Part shown: piece by piece, positions 23,542 to 35,928 of the stretch
Layout: every line of letters starts with the position of its first letter
How positions within the stretch are numbered: position 1 is the first letter of the stretch
Source: Rhizophagus clarus
Lineage: Eukaryota; Glomeromycota; Glomeromycetes; Glomerales; Glomeraceae
Direction: 5' to 3'
Assembly: GCA_015698045.1 (NCBI GenBank)
Contig: BLAL01000043.1
Location: 992,001-1,056,000 of the forward strand
DNA: 64,000 nt
Translations under genes and position numbers: made by a program
Notes under the pieces: model-generated
The model's input: only the letters and a program-made list of their open reading frames with translations
Told to the model about the DNA's origin: nothing
Databases searched by the model: none

Positions 23542-23999
23542 AGCTTTGGAAACTAAGCATTTGGTCTTTTGCTATCTGATTGTTTATACTTTTGACTAGT
23601 TTAGGATATTTATTTTTATGTATGTCAATTATTATTCTAATTTTATAAATCTTTAATGACTGAATTAAAACTAGTTAAAACATTTTGCTGTATCACATTT
23701 GGTGTGAATTATTATGGGCGGGTTTGGAATTAGATAATTTTATTTATCTATTTATTTTAGATAAGACATAAAACATCAATATAAATGAGCTTTCTTGCTT
23801 TGATACAAGTTTTTGATGCAATTTTGTATAAGTAGCATCTGGTGCCAGAAAATACTAGCTAAAGAAACACGGGCACTTCCCTACTCAATTTTTGTTCTTA
23901 CATGTTAACATCTTTCAGCTTGTAATTTTTGAGATTAAATTTGGGTTGTAAGTGGTTTTTCACCTCTACGTGGTATTCAGAAAAAATAGTTGTAGATTT
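23542..23999. other. Intergenic, nothing recognised
   Basis: AT-rich sequence after the stop codon of the PD-(D/E)XK part. No gene or repeat was identified. Confidence 0.4.
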
Positions 24000-25760
24000 G
24001 TTTAATTTAAAAAAAAATCACATTTAATTAAAAAAAGTCAAGTTTTAATCTAAAAACGCAAAATATGTTTTTTTAAAGCGTTTAATTTAAAAAAATGCTA
24101 AAATATGTTTTTAAACACTTAATTTAAAAAAAGCAGTGTAATTTTTTAAGCGTTTGATAAACTATTATTCGTATTTTAAATTCCTGCGCCATTTTATACT
24201 GAGCGTTACATAAAAAGTATATACCTTTACTCTTAATTTGATAATGTTGTTAAAGTAAGGAATTTAAGAATTTTACGTGTAAGTTAATTTTTTAAATATG
24301 TAAAAATAATTTTGTAATTTGGTATATAAATACATCAAGTATGTATGTTAAGCCAAGTTCGTTTATCATTATTGCAGATTAGTCAAGTTCCCATGTTACG
24401 CTGGGATGGTCAATCAACTAATTAAATGAAAATTATAGAGAACAACTAGAATATGCAGTTTGCGGGGGGACTTTGTCCCCCCCAAGCACAAATAATTTTA
24501 AATATTTATTGCAAAGTAAGCTAAAGCGTTTGATTAATTATAAACGCCTTTTTTTAGGCATTTATCGCCGTTTTCAAAATGATGTATGCAGATATATCTG
24601 AATAAAAAGAAAAAGAAAACTGAAAACCAGACGAAAACCGGATTAAAACTGAACAAAACATGGATGAAAATCGGATGAATATTGGTATTCGAATATTCAA
24701 TCACGAATAAATAGCGTACACCATTTTGAAAATGGCGATAATTACAAAAAAATGCCTTTTTTTGGGCGTTAATTAAAAAAACGTTTTTTTAGGCGGTTTA
24801 ATCAGAAAAAGTGCCTTTTTTAAGCGTTTGATTAAAAAAAAACGTTTTTTTAAGCATTTAATTTAAAAAAATGCCTTTTCATTAGGTGTTTAATTAAAAA
24901 AAAAACATTTTTTTAGGCGGTTTAATCAGAAAAAGTGCCTTTTTTAAGCACTTGATTAAAAAGAAAAATACTTTTTTTAAGCGTTTGATTTAAAAAAACC
25001 GCTTTTTTTTAAGCATTTAATTAAAAAAACCGCTTTTTTTTAAGCATTTGATTAAAAAAACCGCTTTTTTTTTAAGCATTTGATTAAAAAAAATGCCTTT
25101 TCTTTAGGCGTTTAATTAAAAAACGCTTTTTTTAGGCAGTTTGATCAGAAAAAGTGCCTTTTTTAAGCGCTTAATTGAAAAGATGCTTTTTTTAAGCGTT
25201 TAATTAACGTTTAATTAAAAATATACGCTATTTTCTTAAGCATTTAATTGAAAAACGTCTTTTTTAGGCGTTTGTAATTAAAAAAAAATGCATTTTTTAG
25301 TCATTTAATTATAGAAACGCATTTTTTAAGCATTTAATTGAAAAAAGTGCTTTTTCTAAGCGCTTAATCAAAAAAACTTTTTCTTAAGAGTCTAATTAGC
25401 TTTTTTTAGGCGTTTATTAAAAAAAAAGAAGCCTTTTTTTAGGCGTTTATTAAAAAAAAAGAAGCCTTTTTTTTTAGGCGTTTATTAATAAAAAAAAAGC
25501 CTTTTTTGTTAGGCGTTTAATCAGAAAAAGTTTTTAAGCGTTTAACTAAAAAAACGCTTTTTTAAGGGTTTAATTAAGAAAACGCTTTTTTTTAAACATT
25601 AATTAAAAAATTCCTTTTTTTAATTTTTAAACATTAATTAAAAAAGAACCTTTTTTTAAGCGTTTAAATTAAAAGAAAAATGCTTTTTTTAATTGTTTAA
25701 TTAAAAATTGTTTGTTTTTAATTGAAAATGATTAAGAAGAATTTGCTCTTTTTAATTAAA
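24000..25760. repeat. Degenerate short tandem repeats with inverted structure
   Basis: A unit of about 35-40 bases, AAAAAACCGCTTTTTTTT followed by AAGCATTTGATT, recurs dozens of times from about 24725 to 25760, with an earlier patch at 24000-24180. Each unit contains self-complementary GCTTTTTTAAGC or AAAACGCTTTTTT words, so many small hairpins are possible. There is no coding potential. An interruption at about 24180-24720 is plain AT-rich sequence. Confidence 0.75.
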
Positions 25761-27744
25761 AATGATTTTTAACAAAGTTGTTGAAATCGATTCTTTCATA
25801 TAAACATTTTTAAAAACCATTAAATTGTTTTTATTATGATGACTAAAAGAAATTATTTAAAAAAATAATTAGAAAAAATAAATGATTAAAATTGTTTTTA
25901 ATTAAAAATGATTAAAAAAACTTTTTTTTATTATTGCAAAAATAAAATGTTTTTTTATTAAAAATGATATAAAAAAAATCATTTGTTTTACTATAGTGAC
26001 TATTTTAAATGATCAGCTTTTTTACCTCAATTACCTGCGTTATGATCGACAAAATCAATTTTTTGCAGCAAAATCGTTTACTTGATGGTTAAACATAATT
26101 AACAACAAAAGTGGCACAGGAGTGCTTTTTTTGCAATTTTATTCTAATGATATCAAAAGATGCAATATAGCATAATGCAAATAATCATCACTTTTATTTT
26201 TGAAAAAAAATATCGTATAGATAGATATACTGTAGCTATGGCAATAACCATATGCATATGCATATGCATATGCATTGCTATTGCATTGCATATTGCAATT
26301 AAATAGCTATATAAATTTCAACTTTAAAGTTCACATTGCGCATTTCCACTTTCATGAAAAAATGCTTGAAGATCGTACAACAATTTCCAAATTAAGCGAA
26401 AAAGTACATTAATTTGGAAAATGATCGGCAATAATTTGTCAGTCAAAAACATACTATCGCCAACAACTGATTCACAGAAATTTTGTTTCGTTTCCTATCT
26501 TGTAAATAAATTGTAATCTTAATAAATTTACATAAAGCATTTCTGTCATTTAGTAGTATCTGCCAAGTTTAACATCGTTAACGATGTGTGTAAAAAAAAC
26601 TTTGTGTGACTCATTGATTTGATCGTGGCTGAACCTGTATGACTCAAAAATGAGATGCCATATGATATTCTCTCGACTCAGTTTTGTTAACAGAGTACTG
26701 CGTAAAATTTGGAATTTTAATAAATTACATTATTAAAGATAAATTTATTAATACTACTTTTACAGATATTACAATAAACTAATATATGAATATAACTTCT
26801 CAACAGTTTATTTAAAACGATTTTTAAAACCATTATTTTATTTTTTTTTTCATTCAAATTCCAGTTCGCAAATTCTAAATTTATCGTAATTACCCACTAT
26901 GATAAATTTATAAATTGAAATAGGTTCTTTAAAATTAGGTTTTACTTATCCAGAAGAAATTAAAGCGGAAGAAATGACGAAATTCTAGGGAGGATTTGCC
27001 CAAAACATGGAAACATCATAATGAACGTCCAGTTTATAATCATTGTAGTTACTGTACAGTACATGTTGTATTTTTAATATATTGGAATAAACAGTCTTTA
27101 CAATATTTTTGTTCGTAACGAATTATCTTGGAGTATTCATTTCTACAATAATAACAACTGAATTTTTTCCTTATTCTTTTAAAATGAATAAATATAACAG
27201 ACATAATATTAGTGTTATTAGTCGGTATATTAGGATCATGCTGATTTTGATGAACTGATATTTTTTGTTAATGGCTAAATAATTGATATTTTGTTATTTA
27301 ATGGCTTAATATCAGATATTTTTACAATTAAACAACCAATTATCAGATATTTTGCTTTCATTTACAGCAATTATAATAGTACATAGCATGATTTTTTCTG
27401 ATTGACGCAATTACCAATAACTATTATATATAGGTCAAGAGAGTTATTATCCTTATTTATAATATCGTATTTCAAAAAAAAAAAAAAAAATAGCTTACAT
27501 TTATATGATAATATAGAATTTATAATTAGATAAAAAATGGAATTAAATTCTATTGGACTTTGTGTTACCAGAAAAAAGAAATTTTATTAAGGAAATCAGA
27601 AATTTTGTAGAAAACATAGTTATGAAAGGTAAGATTTACTAAATAGTTCAGAAAATTCTCTCCATCATCAATGAATTTTTGTTTGATAAAATTAATAAGA
27701 AATTAGTTTAACCGATGCATGGCATTCGTTATGAGTATATGTAT
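25761..27744. other. Intergenic, with a CATATG microsatellite
   Basis: No gene was supported. Near 26250-26275 there are about four tandem copies of CATATG followed by imperfect TTGCATTGCA repeats. The rest is AT-rich. Confidence 0.45.
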
Positions 27745-28044
27745 AATTAGTCTGGAATGTAACGAAGGACTATATATTTCTACGCAAAGGTCACACAAAA
27801 TGTCTGTCTGTCCGCCCGCTCAAAAATTGAGTCGATGCGTGATTGGTTCATTTGTGCTCTGGACTTAACAACGGTTCTGAAGCTGTTCCCTAGTAATTAG
27901 TCCGGAGTGTAACGAAGAACCATATATTTCTATGCAAAGGTCACACAAAATGTCCATCTGTCCGCCCGCTCAAAAATTGAGTCGATCCATGGTTGGTTCA
28001 TTTGTGCTCCGGACATAACAACGGTTCTGAAACCGTTCCCTAGT
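27745..28044. repeat. Two tandem copies of a 150-base unit
   Basis: 27745..27894 and 27895..28044 are near-identical and share AATTAGTCYGGARTGTAACG, CTGTCCGCCCGCTCAAAAAT and AACAACGGTTCTGA, ending CCGTTCCCTAGTA. Differences are scattered substitutions. The unit is more GC-rich than its surroundings and is probably a piece of a dispersed repeat. Confidence 0.85.
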
Positions 28045-28937
28045 ATATAATAAATTCTGGAATGAGCCATTATGAAATTTATAAGATATAATGGTGCATT
28101 ATACACATTAAAATCATTTCATCCCAATTTCATCATACATATATGAACTTTCTTTATGTACAATATAATTTACTTATATTTAGTATATAACTGATAATAA
28201 AACATGTTTATACGGTAAATTAAAGCATACAACATATACGCGTTCGATTTGTAACTTTCTTCGTGAGGATTACAATATGTCGATATGAACTGAAAGTGAA
28301 TAACTAAAAATATGATTCTTGACTATTAATTTTAGTGAATGCATCTCTTAATTAATCATATCATATGAATTGTACCTTACATAGTACAGTATTATAAAAA
28401 AAAGAAGAATTAAATATTTAGTTATTGGAGAAAGAATCGATGGTTAAAAAATTCATTTGAATCATATGTAAAATCCGATTTATTTATCCAGATTTGTATA
28501 AACAATAAATAGAGGTTTAATAAAATGAAATTTTCATAAATTACATAATGTATAAATACATAATTTCTAATATAATAAATATTTCTCAATAAATAACGTT
28601 TTTTCTAATATTTTCACTTGCTCACTCCTGTCGCTATTAAATATATTAAAAAATATAGATATAATTTAAATAACTAATAGAACTAGTGATTTAGATCTCA
28701 TATTCTATTGCAATTTTCTACTAATATATAAAATTTTCTATTAATATATAAAATATAAACAATCATGAATGTTTCGCTATTTTACAAAACGGCTAACGTT
28801 TTAGTAACTATATTTTTTAAAATACTTAGATTTTATAAATCAAATTAAAATAAAATAAAATTAATAATACAATAATTACATAAATGAGAATGTTGTTGTT
28901 GTTTTGATGAAGTATAATGTTTGTTTTCTTGCTATGG
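28045..28937. other. Intergenic; 3' flank shared with methyltransferase copy C
   Basis: From about 28440 the sequence resembles the region downstream of copy C (from about 36920): for example AATTACATAATGTATAAATACATAATTTC-type sequence and a CTAATATTTTCACTTGCTC block. This marks the far edge of the B/C duplication. No gene was seen. Confidence 0.5.
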
Positions 28938-30230
28938 TTATTCTTTCGATAATTGTTTTTGGGTCCAAAATCTAACATGAACACTTTCAGCGCTAGTTCG
29001 TTTAAATTCTTCTACTAGTTCTTCCACCATATCTTTGTATTCTTCATTAAAAATTCCTATTTCCTCACTTATAACTTTACCTGCTATTTCTGAATTAAGA
29101 TGAGAAATGACAATATCTTGATAAATCAAACCAACTTTGCCGCCATTAGGCCCTATGATAAAATTTTTTTCAATTCGATGAACTTTTCCTATATTCGGAT
29201 GTAATTCAAATATTGAATCTAAATTATTTATTAATTTAACGTCTATATCTCGTTTTGAAAAAGACGCCCAAACTATAATGTTTTATGAAAAGTAAAATTA
29301 GCATTTTATGATATATATTTATTAATGCATGAAATTAAGATAAAAAGCAATGAATATAAATACCTGCGTCTATTAATTTACGAAAAATTGGACCTCTACC
29401 AACGTGACCACAACATCTATCAGCTATTTCAATATATCCACCTGGTTTCGTTACTCTACAATTGTTATTAAATTTTTTTTAAGATCAGCGTAGGTTGGAG
29501 TAATTTTGCAAAAAAAAAATAATAATAATAAAGATATTTATGTATATATTTTTTTAAAAAATGAAAGAAATACCTAATGAGCTCAGAAAGAACGAAATCC
29601 CATTGATTTGGCGTAAACATAAGGCTCATTAACTCTGCATGTGTGAAATCAAATTCATTATCATTAAATGGTAATCCATTAGTTACGTCGGCTTTGATGA
29701 ATTCAAGATTATTAGGTTTTATCTATCGGTTTATATATGAAAAAAAAGGATTAAATTTCATTTTATTTCATAAATATGATAAAATGAAATAAAATTTTAT
29801 ATTACCTGTTGTGGAAATACTGATTTAATATCAATTCCAAAAAAATCAGTATTTTCGTATTTGCATGATAATTCTAACAACCACGTACCAGGACCACAAC
29901 TTTATAATATAAATAATCATTCAAATAAATATTTGTATATATCACAAAATTTTCGAAAGATTTCACTTACCCGATATCTAAAACTTTACACCCTTCAATT
30001 AATTTATCCTCAATTGGAGAAGAAAATTTACTTTGAAATATATAACCTCTAAGAAAATGATATGCATGTAATATATCAATAGAACTGAAATCCGTCCTTA
30101 AATGATAGTCCAATAGCTTTTCTTGTATTTCTTGTTCTGATTCTATCTTGCCGAATTCTGGTATTTTTTTTACTAATGAGGATGAGCGGGTGTGCTTTAA
30201 ATTTTTTAAATTTGAATTTTTATTACCCAT
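28938..30230 (-). CDS. SAM-dependent methyltransferase, copy B (5 exons, 309 aa)
   Basis: Exons on the minus strand: 30230-29971, 29899-29806, 29722-29574, 29455-29364 and 29272-28938. Exons 2, 3 and 4 are exactly the same lengths as in copy A (94, 149, 92). The total is 310 codons including stop, with no internal stop. It keeps the SAM loop LDIGCGPGTWLLELSCKYE, VTKPGGYIEIADR and the family C-terminus VRFWTQKQL. Like copy A it starts MGNKNSNLK, a good N-myristoylation signal. Differences from A are spread over all exons, so the copies have diverged but look functional. It lies in opposite orientation to copy A and the same orientation as copy C. Confidence 0.9.
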
Positions 30231-31310
30231 GATTTTACGGATTGAAGAACAAAAACTAATCGGGTTTTTTTGTCAGGAAAAAAAAGGGTTCAATTTATAT
30301 GAGCGACGGTTTTATGTATTACAAAATAATTTATCGGCACATTTCGTCATATGCACGTTTGTGTTACCCATTTTAAATCAATACTTTATAGTTCTTTATG
30401 ACTCACGTGTGTAAAATAAAATTTACGATAGGCGTTTTATATTCTGTAGTTACCGATTTCAGGAATTTGTCGTAAAATCACAACAAATAATATAAAGGCT
30501 TTCCCGAACGTGCAATCGTATTTAGTTTATATATGTAATAAACATGCAAAAAAAAAAAAAAAAAAAAAATAACCAGTTGGCAAAATTTAATATTACCAAG
30601 TATTACTTAAATTAAAATTAAAAGTTTTTTAAATGGTAAGCTTGTTTTATTGTTTTAGTATTTCTTTGCATATTCATGTATTTATTAAGAAAAATATTTG
30701 TTTTAACGTTAATGTTTATATCCGTTATAAATTTATGAAATTAATTTTTTTATCATTTAAATGAAAAAATTTCCGATTGGCAGGTTCATATTTTTTAATT
30801 TGACAGTCATACGTGCTGTTTGTTTTTTTTTATGATGAATTGTTTGTAGGGTGTAATTTGTACCGCCTGTAACGAAAATTCTATTGACATAAACAACGTT
30901 ACTTCAATTCTGTATACTAATTTGTGCTTATTTTGTAGCCCGGGCCGGCCCGACCCGCGCTACACAATATGAAACTCGGCTCAGTCCGTACTTGGGTGTG
31001 ATACTTTTTGAAACTGTGGAAAATTCAAAATTAAAATGTATTAAAACAATCGTGAAAGAATGTGCATAGCTCGTTAGAATCATTTTGAGACGATTCTAAC
31101 AAGCGGGTCCTAGAACGTCTGACGACACAGTAGTATAATTATAATTGTAGGGTCCTTTAATACATTTCGTTGTGTAGATTATAATTTAGTGTCAAATTTC
31201 CACGGTTCTTATTTTATGGAAATAATAGATATGATAAGTTGGACAAAGTTTGAAGTACGGATTTTAACTAACAATTATTTACTTGATTTACAAATAAAAA
31301 TTGTCTCATG
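30231..31310 (-). repeat. Duplicated upstream segment of copy B
   Basis: This is the inverted counterpart of 12280..13485. It contains the TATA-like site at 30292..30301 (minus strand), the ACGTGCAT word near 30350, a GC-rich block at 30939..30967 (core GGGCCGGCCCGACCCGCG flanked by GTAGC and GCTAC), a hairpin TTAGAATC / GATTCTAA near 31075-31103, and the AGTTTGAAGTACGGATTTTA block near 31250. The segment ends close to 31310. Confidence 0.75.
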
Positions 31311-31476
31311 GGTATACAAATAAAGGGTACGGAGTGAGTACGGTACAAGTAATGCAAGGTAATTAAAATTGATCTGCCAATCAATAGTGCATTAAAAAAA
31401 TAGCCTAATTATGTAGATTTTGATTGGTTAATTAATCAAAAAGACCGTTACCGGTGGCAATCATTTTTGTTGTTTA

Positions 31477-31671
31477 TACCGTATAGCACCGCATAAGGTA
31501 ATCCGGGTATATGTCAATTTCACCAATTTATATTTGTATGGAATATGGAGAAATTGACCAGAATTAGCTGAATTTTTGCCAGAATTAAGATTTTTTAACC
31601 ACATATCATACCCGGGTATATTATCATGGGGGTACGTAAAAAAGGGATCCATTATGCAGTGCTATACGGTA
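31477..31671. mobile_element. Small terminal-inverted-repeat element, 195 bp
   Basis: Ends TACCGTATAGCACCGCATAA (31477..31496) and TTATGCAGTGCTATACGGTA (31652..31671) are inverted with one mismatch. Inner CCGGGTATA / TACCCGGG words extend the symmetry. Flanks GTTGTTTA and GTTGATAG are only similar, so the target duplication is uncertain. There is no coding capacity. Confidence 0.65.
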
Positions 31672-31729
31672 GTTGATAGACGGACTTGGAAAGGCAAGAA
31701 TTTTTTTTTTAAATTAACTATAAGGCACA

Positions 31730-32050
31730 TTTCTAACGTTGATTTTTTTGTTTTTCTATCATAGTGACGTCAAAGTTTTTACACGGCCTAGACTTTTAAA
31801 ATCAAAAAATCCCTACTTAATTTACCTTTAAAAGAAATGTCATTAATGGTTTTTTAACGTTTTTTTCTTGTTTATTTTAGGGACGCCAAGTTTCTTATAC
31901 GATCCTGATTTTTGAAGGTAAATTATAAGGAAAAGTGTGATTCTATTTCTTTTTTTTTTTCAAAAAAAATGTTCCTAATGTTTCTTCCTTGTTTTTTTTT
32001 CTTAGGGAAATCAAGTTTCTTATACAATATTCTTTCACTTTTCATATTTC
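31730..32050. repeat. Three tandem units of about 115-125 bases
   Basis: Three T-rich runs ending in an acceptor-like TAG (31764, 31880, 32005) are each followed by related sequence: TGACGTCAAAGTTTTTACAC, GGACGCCAAGTTTCTTATAC and GGAAATCAAGTTTCTTATAC. The second is followed by a GTAAAT donor-like word. It may be decayed exon-intron units or a plain minisatellite. Confidence 0.5.
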
Positions 32051-34440
32051 ATTATTCATATTTTTATCTACTTCAATGGAATTGTGTTTTATAAACAGTA
32101 AGGAATATGCATTTTGTAAAGGAAATAAAGGAAATGATTCTATCTGGCTGAAGCACCACATTTATGTATTATCATAGGCTTTTATGTACCGATAGTTGTT
32201 TCGGTACGCCAAATCATCGTTATGCTATCAGTGAATCAAGATATAAGCCGAAATCTAATTCTTACCGGTATTCTATCGCATTATTTTATTAACAGTTAAA
32301 TATTATAATATTATATTATCATACATGAAATTTATGACATTTTTATTAAAGCGCGTTAGTAATACTTCATGTATACTGATTTTTATGGAGTTAAATAGTG
32401 GATTTATAATTTTTTTTTTTGTACTTTAATATCTATGGAATAACATTATTTAAATTGTTTCTCTTGGCCAAAATATTCAAAACTCAAATTATAGCTTGAA
32501 GTAAAAAAACAAAACGCGTCCTAGTATTATAAAAAAAAAAAATTTATAGCATCATGAAATTAATACAAATTAATATTCAAGCGTCCCATTTCTCATATAC
32601 AACTTTCGTTAAGCATTTTTCACATGTTTAATACGACCAAATTCCAAAATTATGTTGTGAAATCTCTAAGTAAGTTCATAACAAACGCTTTTTATATTGA
32701 ATATTTATAATAATATTTTACACCTGGAGTTCTGCTGCTGGTGAGAACATTTATCTTTATTATATAACTAATAAACTCAAATTGCACTACCTTGCAAAAA
32801 ACAAAATAAAGTACAGGAATATCTGTTGTATATAACTAAAACTCCAAACCGGTCCCCCATCTAGAAGATTGCTCCAAAATATTTAACTTTATTAAATAAT
32901 AAATGCTGATGAACCAATCAGATTCCATTTATTTACATTTCGGCGTAACCTGGCACACATTTCGGACGTGCTAATCGGTTTCCCGATATACAGCAAATTT
33001 ATTAAAATGTCACGTCAAGTGCTAGCTAGAATCAATCCTAAAATATCACATGTGGTGTACCATCAAATAATTAATTTTTTTGCGGTTAATGGATTAGCAA
33101 ATAACAGTGAGAGCGTATTTCCATTTCAAATCTTTCAGCTTGTACTTTATGAGCTTTTTTTTTAGCTGATGGGCACATACGGCTGCAATTTCAGCCAATT
33201 TGAATTATATCATCACCATTCAATTTTCTGAACCATTTAAAATAATATTAGTTAAATTATTTATTGTATAATCCTTTTTTTAATAATAATAAAGAGTATA
33301 TGTACTAGTTTTTTCTTTTAGTTTTTCTTTTTAAGTAATTTTGATGACAAATAAAATTGTATCAACATCGGAATACACTTTATGCACAAAGTAATCATAG
33401 ACTACAAGTTGTATCTTAGTCGAGTGTTGTAATTTATCATTGATTTATTGTTTATGATTCTGATATGCAAAATTATTTTTGTTAACCAAAATTGGATTGG
33501 CCATTAGTCATCAAAATTAACATTGATCAATAATAATATATTGATGTATCATTTGTCAGAATTTAGATCAATAATAATATTTGTTTTTTATCATTTACTA
33601 CAATTAGCCAGAATTTAATGATTAATGTTGACTTAATTTGACTCCTTTTGGCGCTTTAAAAAAAAAAAATCCAAATTGGAGGCTTATAATAAAAACTCAT
33701 TTGCCGATCAATTTTCAAGTCGAATTTACTTTTATTTTTTTTAAAAAATCGATAAAATACTAAAAATCAAAAGTCTATAAAATCACGAAATCGCGGTAAC
33801 TAGATGATCATTGCGTGAAGCGTATTTTGGTATTATTTTAGATATTGATTGTTTGTATAGAATAAAATAATTATTAAATTATTATAGTTAGAAATAGACT
33901 TATTTTTAACAGATGATCTTGATTATGTAATACATGATTCGTTTGCGCCTAATTCATTCCATATTAGATTTGATGTATGGAACTGTTTTTCTTGCAAAAA
34001 TTTTTTTTTTTTTGAATTTTTTTTTTAATGGATCACGTGAATTATTTCTCTAATTTCGCCTCATAAATTTTTTTTTTTTTAAATAAATGTCTTAATAAAT
34101 CGCACTATAAAAATAATTTTTTAAGTCACATATAGTGAATTTTTTTAACGAATGGATGTAAAAAAATCTTTTACCGACAATAAAATTTTATTAGAAATTC
34201 TGGCCCAAGCGAGTCACTAATATAATTTAATCGATAACTGATTGCCTCTATTTTAAATATTACTAGCTAATCAACATAACGATCTTGCAATTTTTTTTTT
34301 TCAGATTTTCAGCTCTTCAACTTCTCAGGCTATAAATGTAATCATTTTTTTTTTTTTTTTTTACATTTCTTTTAATATTTCCCTTATCTTTTCGTCAATA
34401 ATTAATATGCTGTCGTGATTATATAAATATTTATTATTTA
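32051..34440. other. Intergenic, nothing recognised
   Basis: About 2.4 kb of AT-rich DNA with long T runs (33990-34080, 34345). Short frames such as 32968..33165 (+) have no recognisable domain. Confidence 0.4.
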
Positions 34441-34442
34441 TT

Positions 34443-34520
34443 TCAGGGGAGTTAGGAATATGATGGTTTTTTTCCCGAAGGGAAAAAAACCATGGTATTC
34501 CCCATGGGTAATCTCCTGGA
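34443..34520. repeat. Strong hairpin
   Basis: ATGGTTTTTTTCCC (34463..34476), loop GAA, then GGGAAAAAAACCAT (34480..34493) is a perfect 14-base stem. Imperfect pairing continues outward (GGAATATGATGG against CCATGGTATTCC). It may be the body of a small fold-back element. Confidence 0.7.
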
Positions 34521-34620
34521 GCGTGTCACTGGTTAAATATAACATGATTGGCTATTTCACTAATTCCCAAATAATTTCCCGGACATTAATCACGTGCAAA
34601 AATAAGGATAATAAAATTAG

Positions 34621-34845
34621 CTTCAAGTAATGCTAAGGAATCTAAAGGTAAAACATACTAAACTTAATTCTTATTATTAACAAAAATTGTGTATAAATAA
34701 TCTAATTTTATTAAACTTTATATAAATATTCATATGATGTTTAGCTCGTAAGTTAATGTATTATCTTATAATTCTTATAATTTAAATAATAATGGTTTTG
34801 TTATTATTTCATAATTTTAATTTTAATAACATCATAGTTGGTAAG
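34621..34845 (+). pseudogene. 5' fragment homologous to the microexon kinase gene at 57 kb
   Basis: A 27-nt exon at 34621..34647 (acceptor TTAG, donor GTAAAA) encodes SSNAKESK in the same phase and length as 57122..57148 (SSGAEESK). It is followed by the same three-base exon CTC (34745-34747) between TAG and GTAAGTTAAT, and a second junction TAG-TTG-GTAAGTTATT (34838-34840). After that the pattern breaks down and no kinase domain follows within several kilobases. The first coding exon is also missing. It is therefore a truncated paralogue, but one that preserves the unusual exon structure. Confidence 0.6.
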
Positions 34846-35920
34846 TTATTAGCTACATATCGACGGATTTGGTTCATCACAATTATAGACGTAAAATATT
34901 TTTTATGTACATCAAATTGATCAGCATATACGGGATTCATATCAGGTGAATTGCAGATCAATTGAAAAAAATTTTTTTTTTGATCTTTCATTTTTTTCTT
35001 AAAAAAATATTGTTCTAACTTCTTTGTAGTTTCCTATGGAAAAACGATATTTTTGGAGATAAACATTCAAAGAGACCAAAATTTGCTTCTTCGACACTTT
35101 TTATTTTTATTCTACCATAGTGGAGGATTTTTTTGAACGATTTTTAATTAGGGTGGCTTAGCAATGACACGTGATATTGTAGATGAAAATTATTAAGTTT
35201 AAAAATTCCGTATAAATTCCGTATAGGCGTATACATTCCGTATATATTAATTTTTTTGATAAAATAATTTACAATAATAAATTAACGCAATATACAGTTT
35301 TTTTGAAACATAAAAATTTTAACTGGGGAGGAATCATGAATCAAGTTGGCACGTTCATTAGATATTTTTTAGTAAATGATGAATTGTGCAATTAATTTAT
35401 TTTGTTAACAAATTTGCCTCTAGCTTCAACAACTTTGCCAATGCTATATTCTTCCTAAACTATGGTTGAACGTATTTATTAGAGTTTATATAGTTATTAG
35501 TGTAATAATATTTATGCAAAATGCAGATACCATTTTTAGGGTTTCAGAGCCTAATAATTCATCGGTAACACCAGGAATCCCGGCAAAAAATTCCAGCACT
35601 ATGCATTAACACATGATGGAAGTGTGACAGTTAATGTGTGATAAATAGAATTTTGAAAAAAAGTCCTTCATATAAACAGTAAACGACTCCTGCGATGAAT
35701 TATTGAATTATTCATAATCCTAGATATTATCTAGGAAGGCAGGAACCGTTTAAGTCTGTCGCAAATCGCACTGGTACATTTCAAGTGTCAATATATTAAA
35801 TAGTCCTTCGCTTACACACCGGAAAATAATAATATATCTCCTTTAAATGCATCATTAAATTTTCCTAGTATATGAAATATTTATTCCAGATCGTTTCGGA
35901 TTATTGAATTTTGATAAATT
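34846..35920. other. Intergenic, nothing recognised
   Basis: AT-rich sequence. A local near-repeat, ATTCCGTATA, occurs three times between 35210 and 35245. No gene was seen. Confidence 0.4.
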
Positions 35921-35928
35921 ATGTTAAT

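Noticed and set aside
29861..30414. Plus-strand frames opposite methyltransferase B
   Set aside because: Antisense shadows of exon 1 and the promoter region.
32968..33165. 65-aa plus-strand frame
   Set aside because: No recognisable domain, homopolymer-derived end, and no supporting neighbours.
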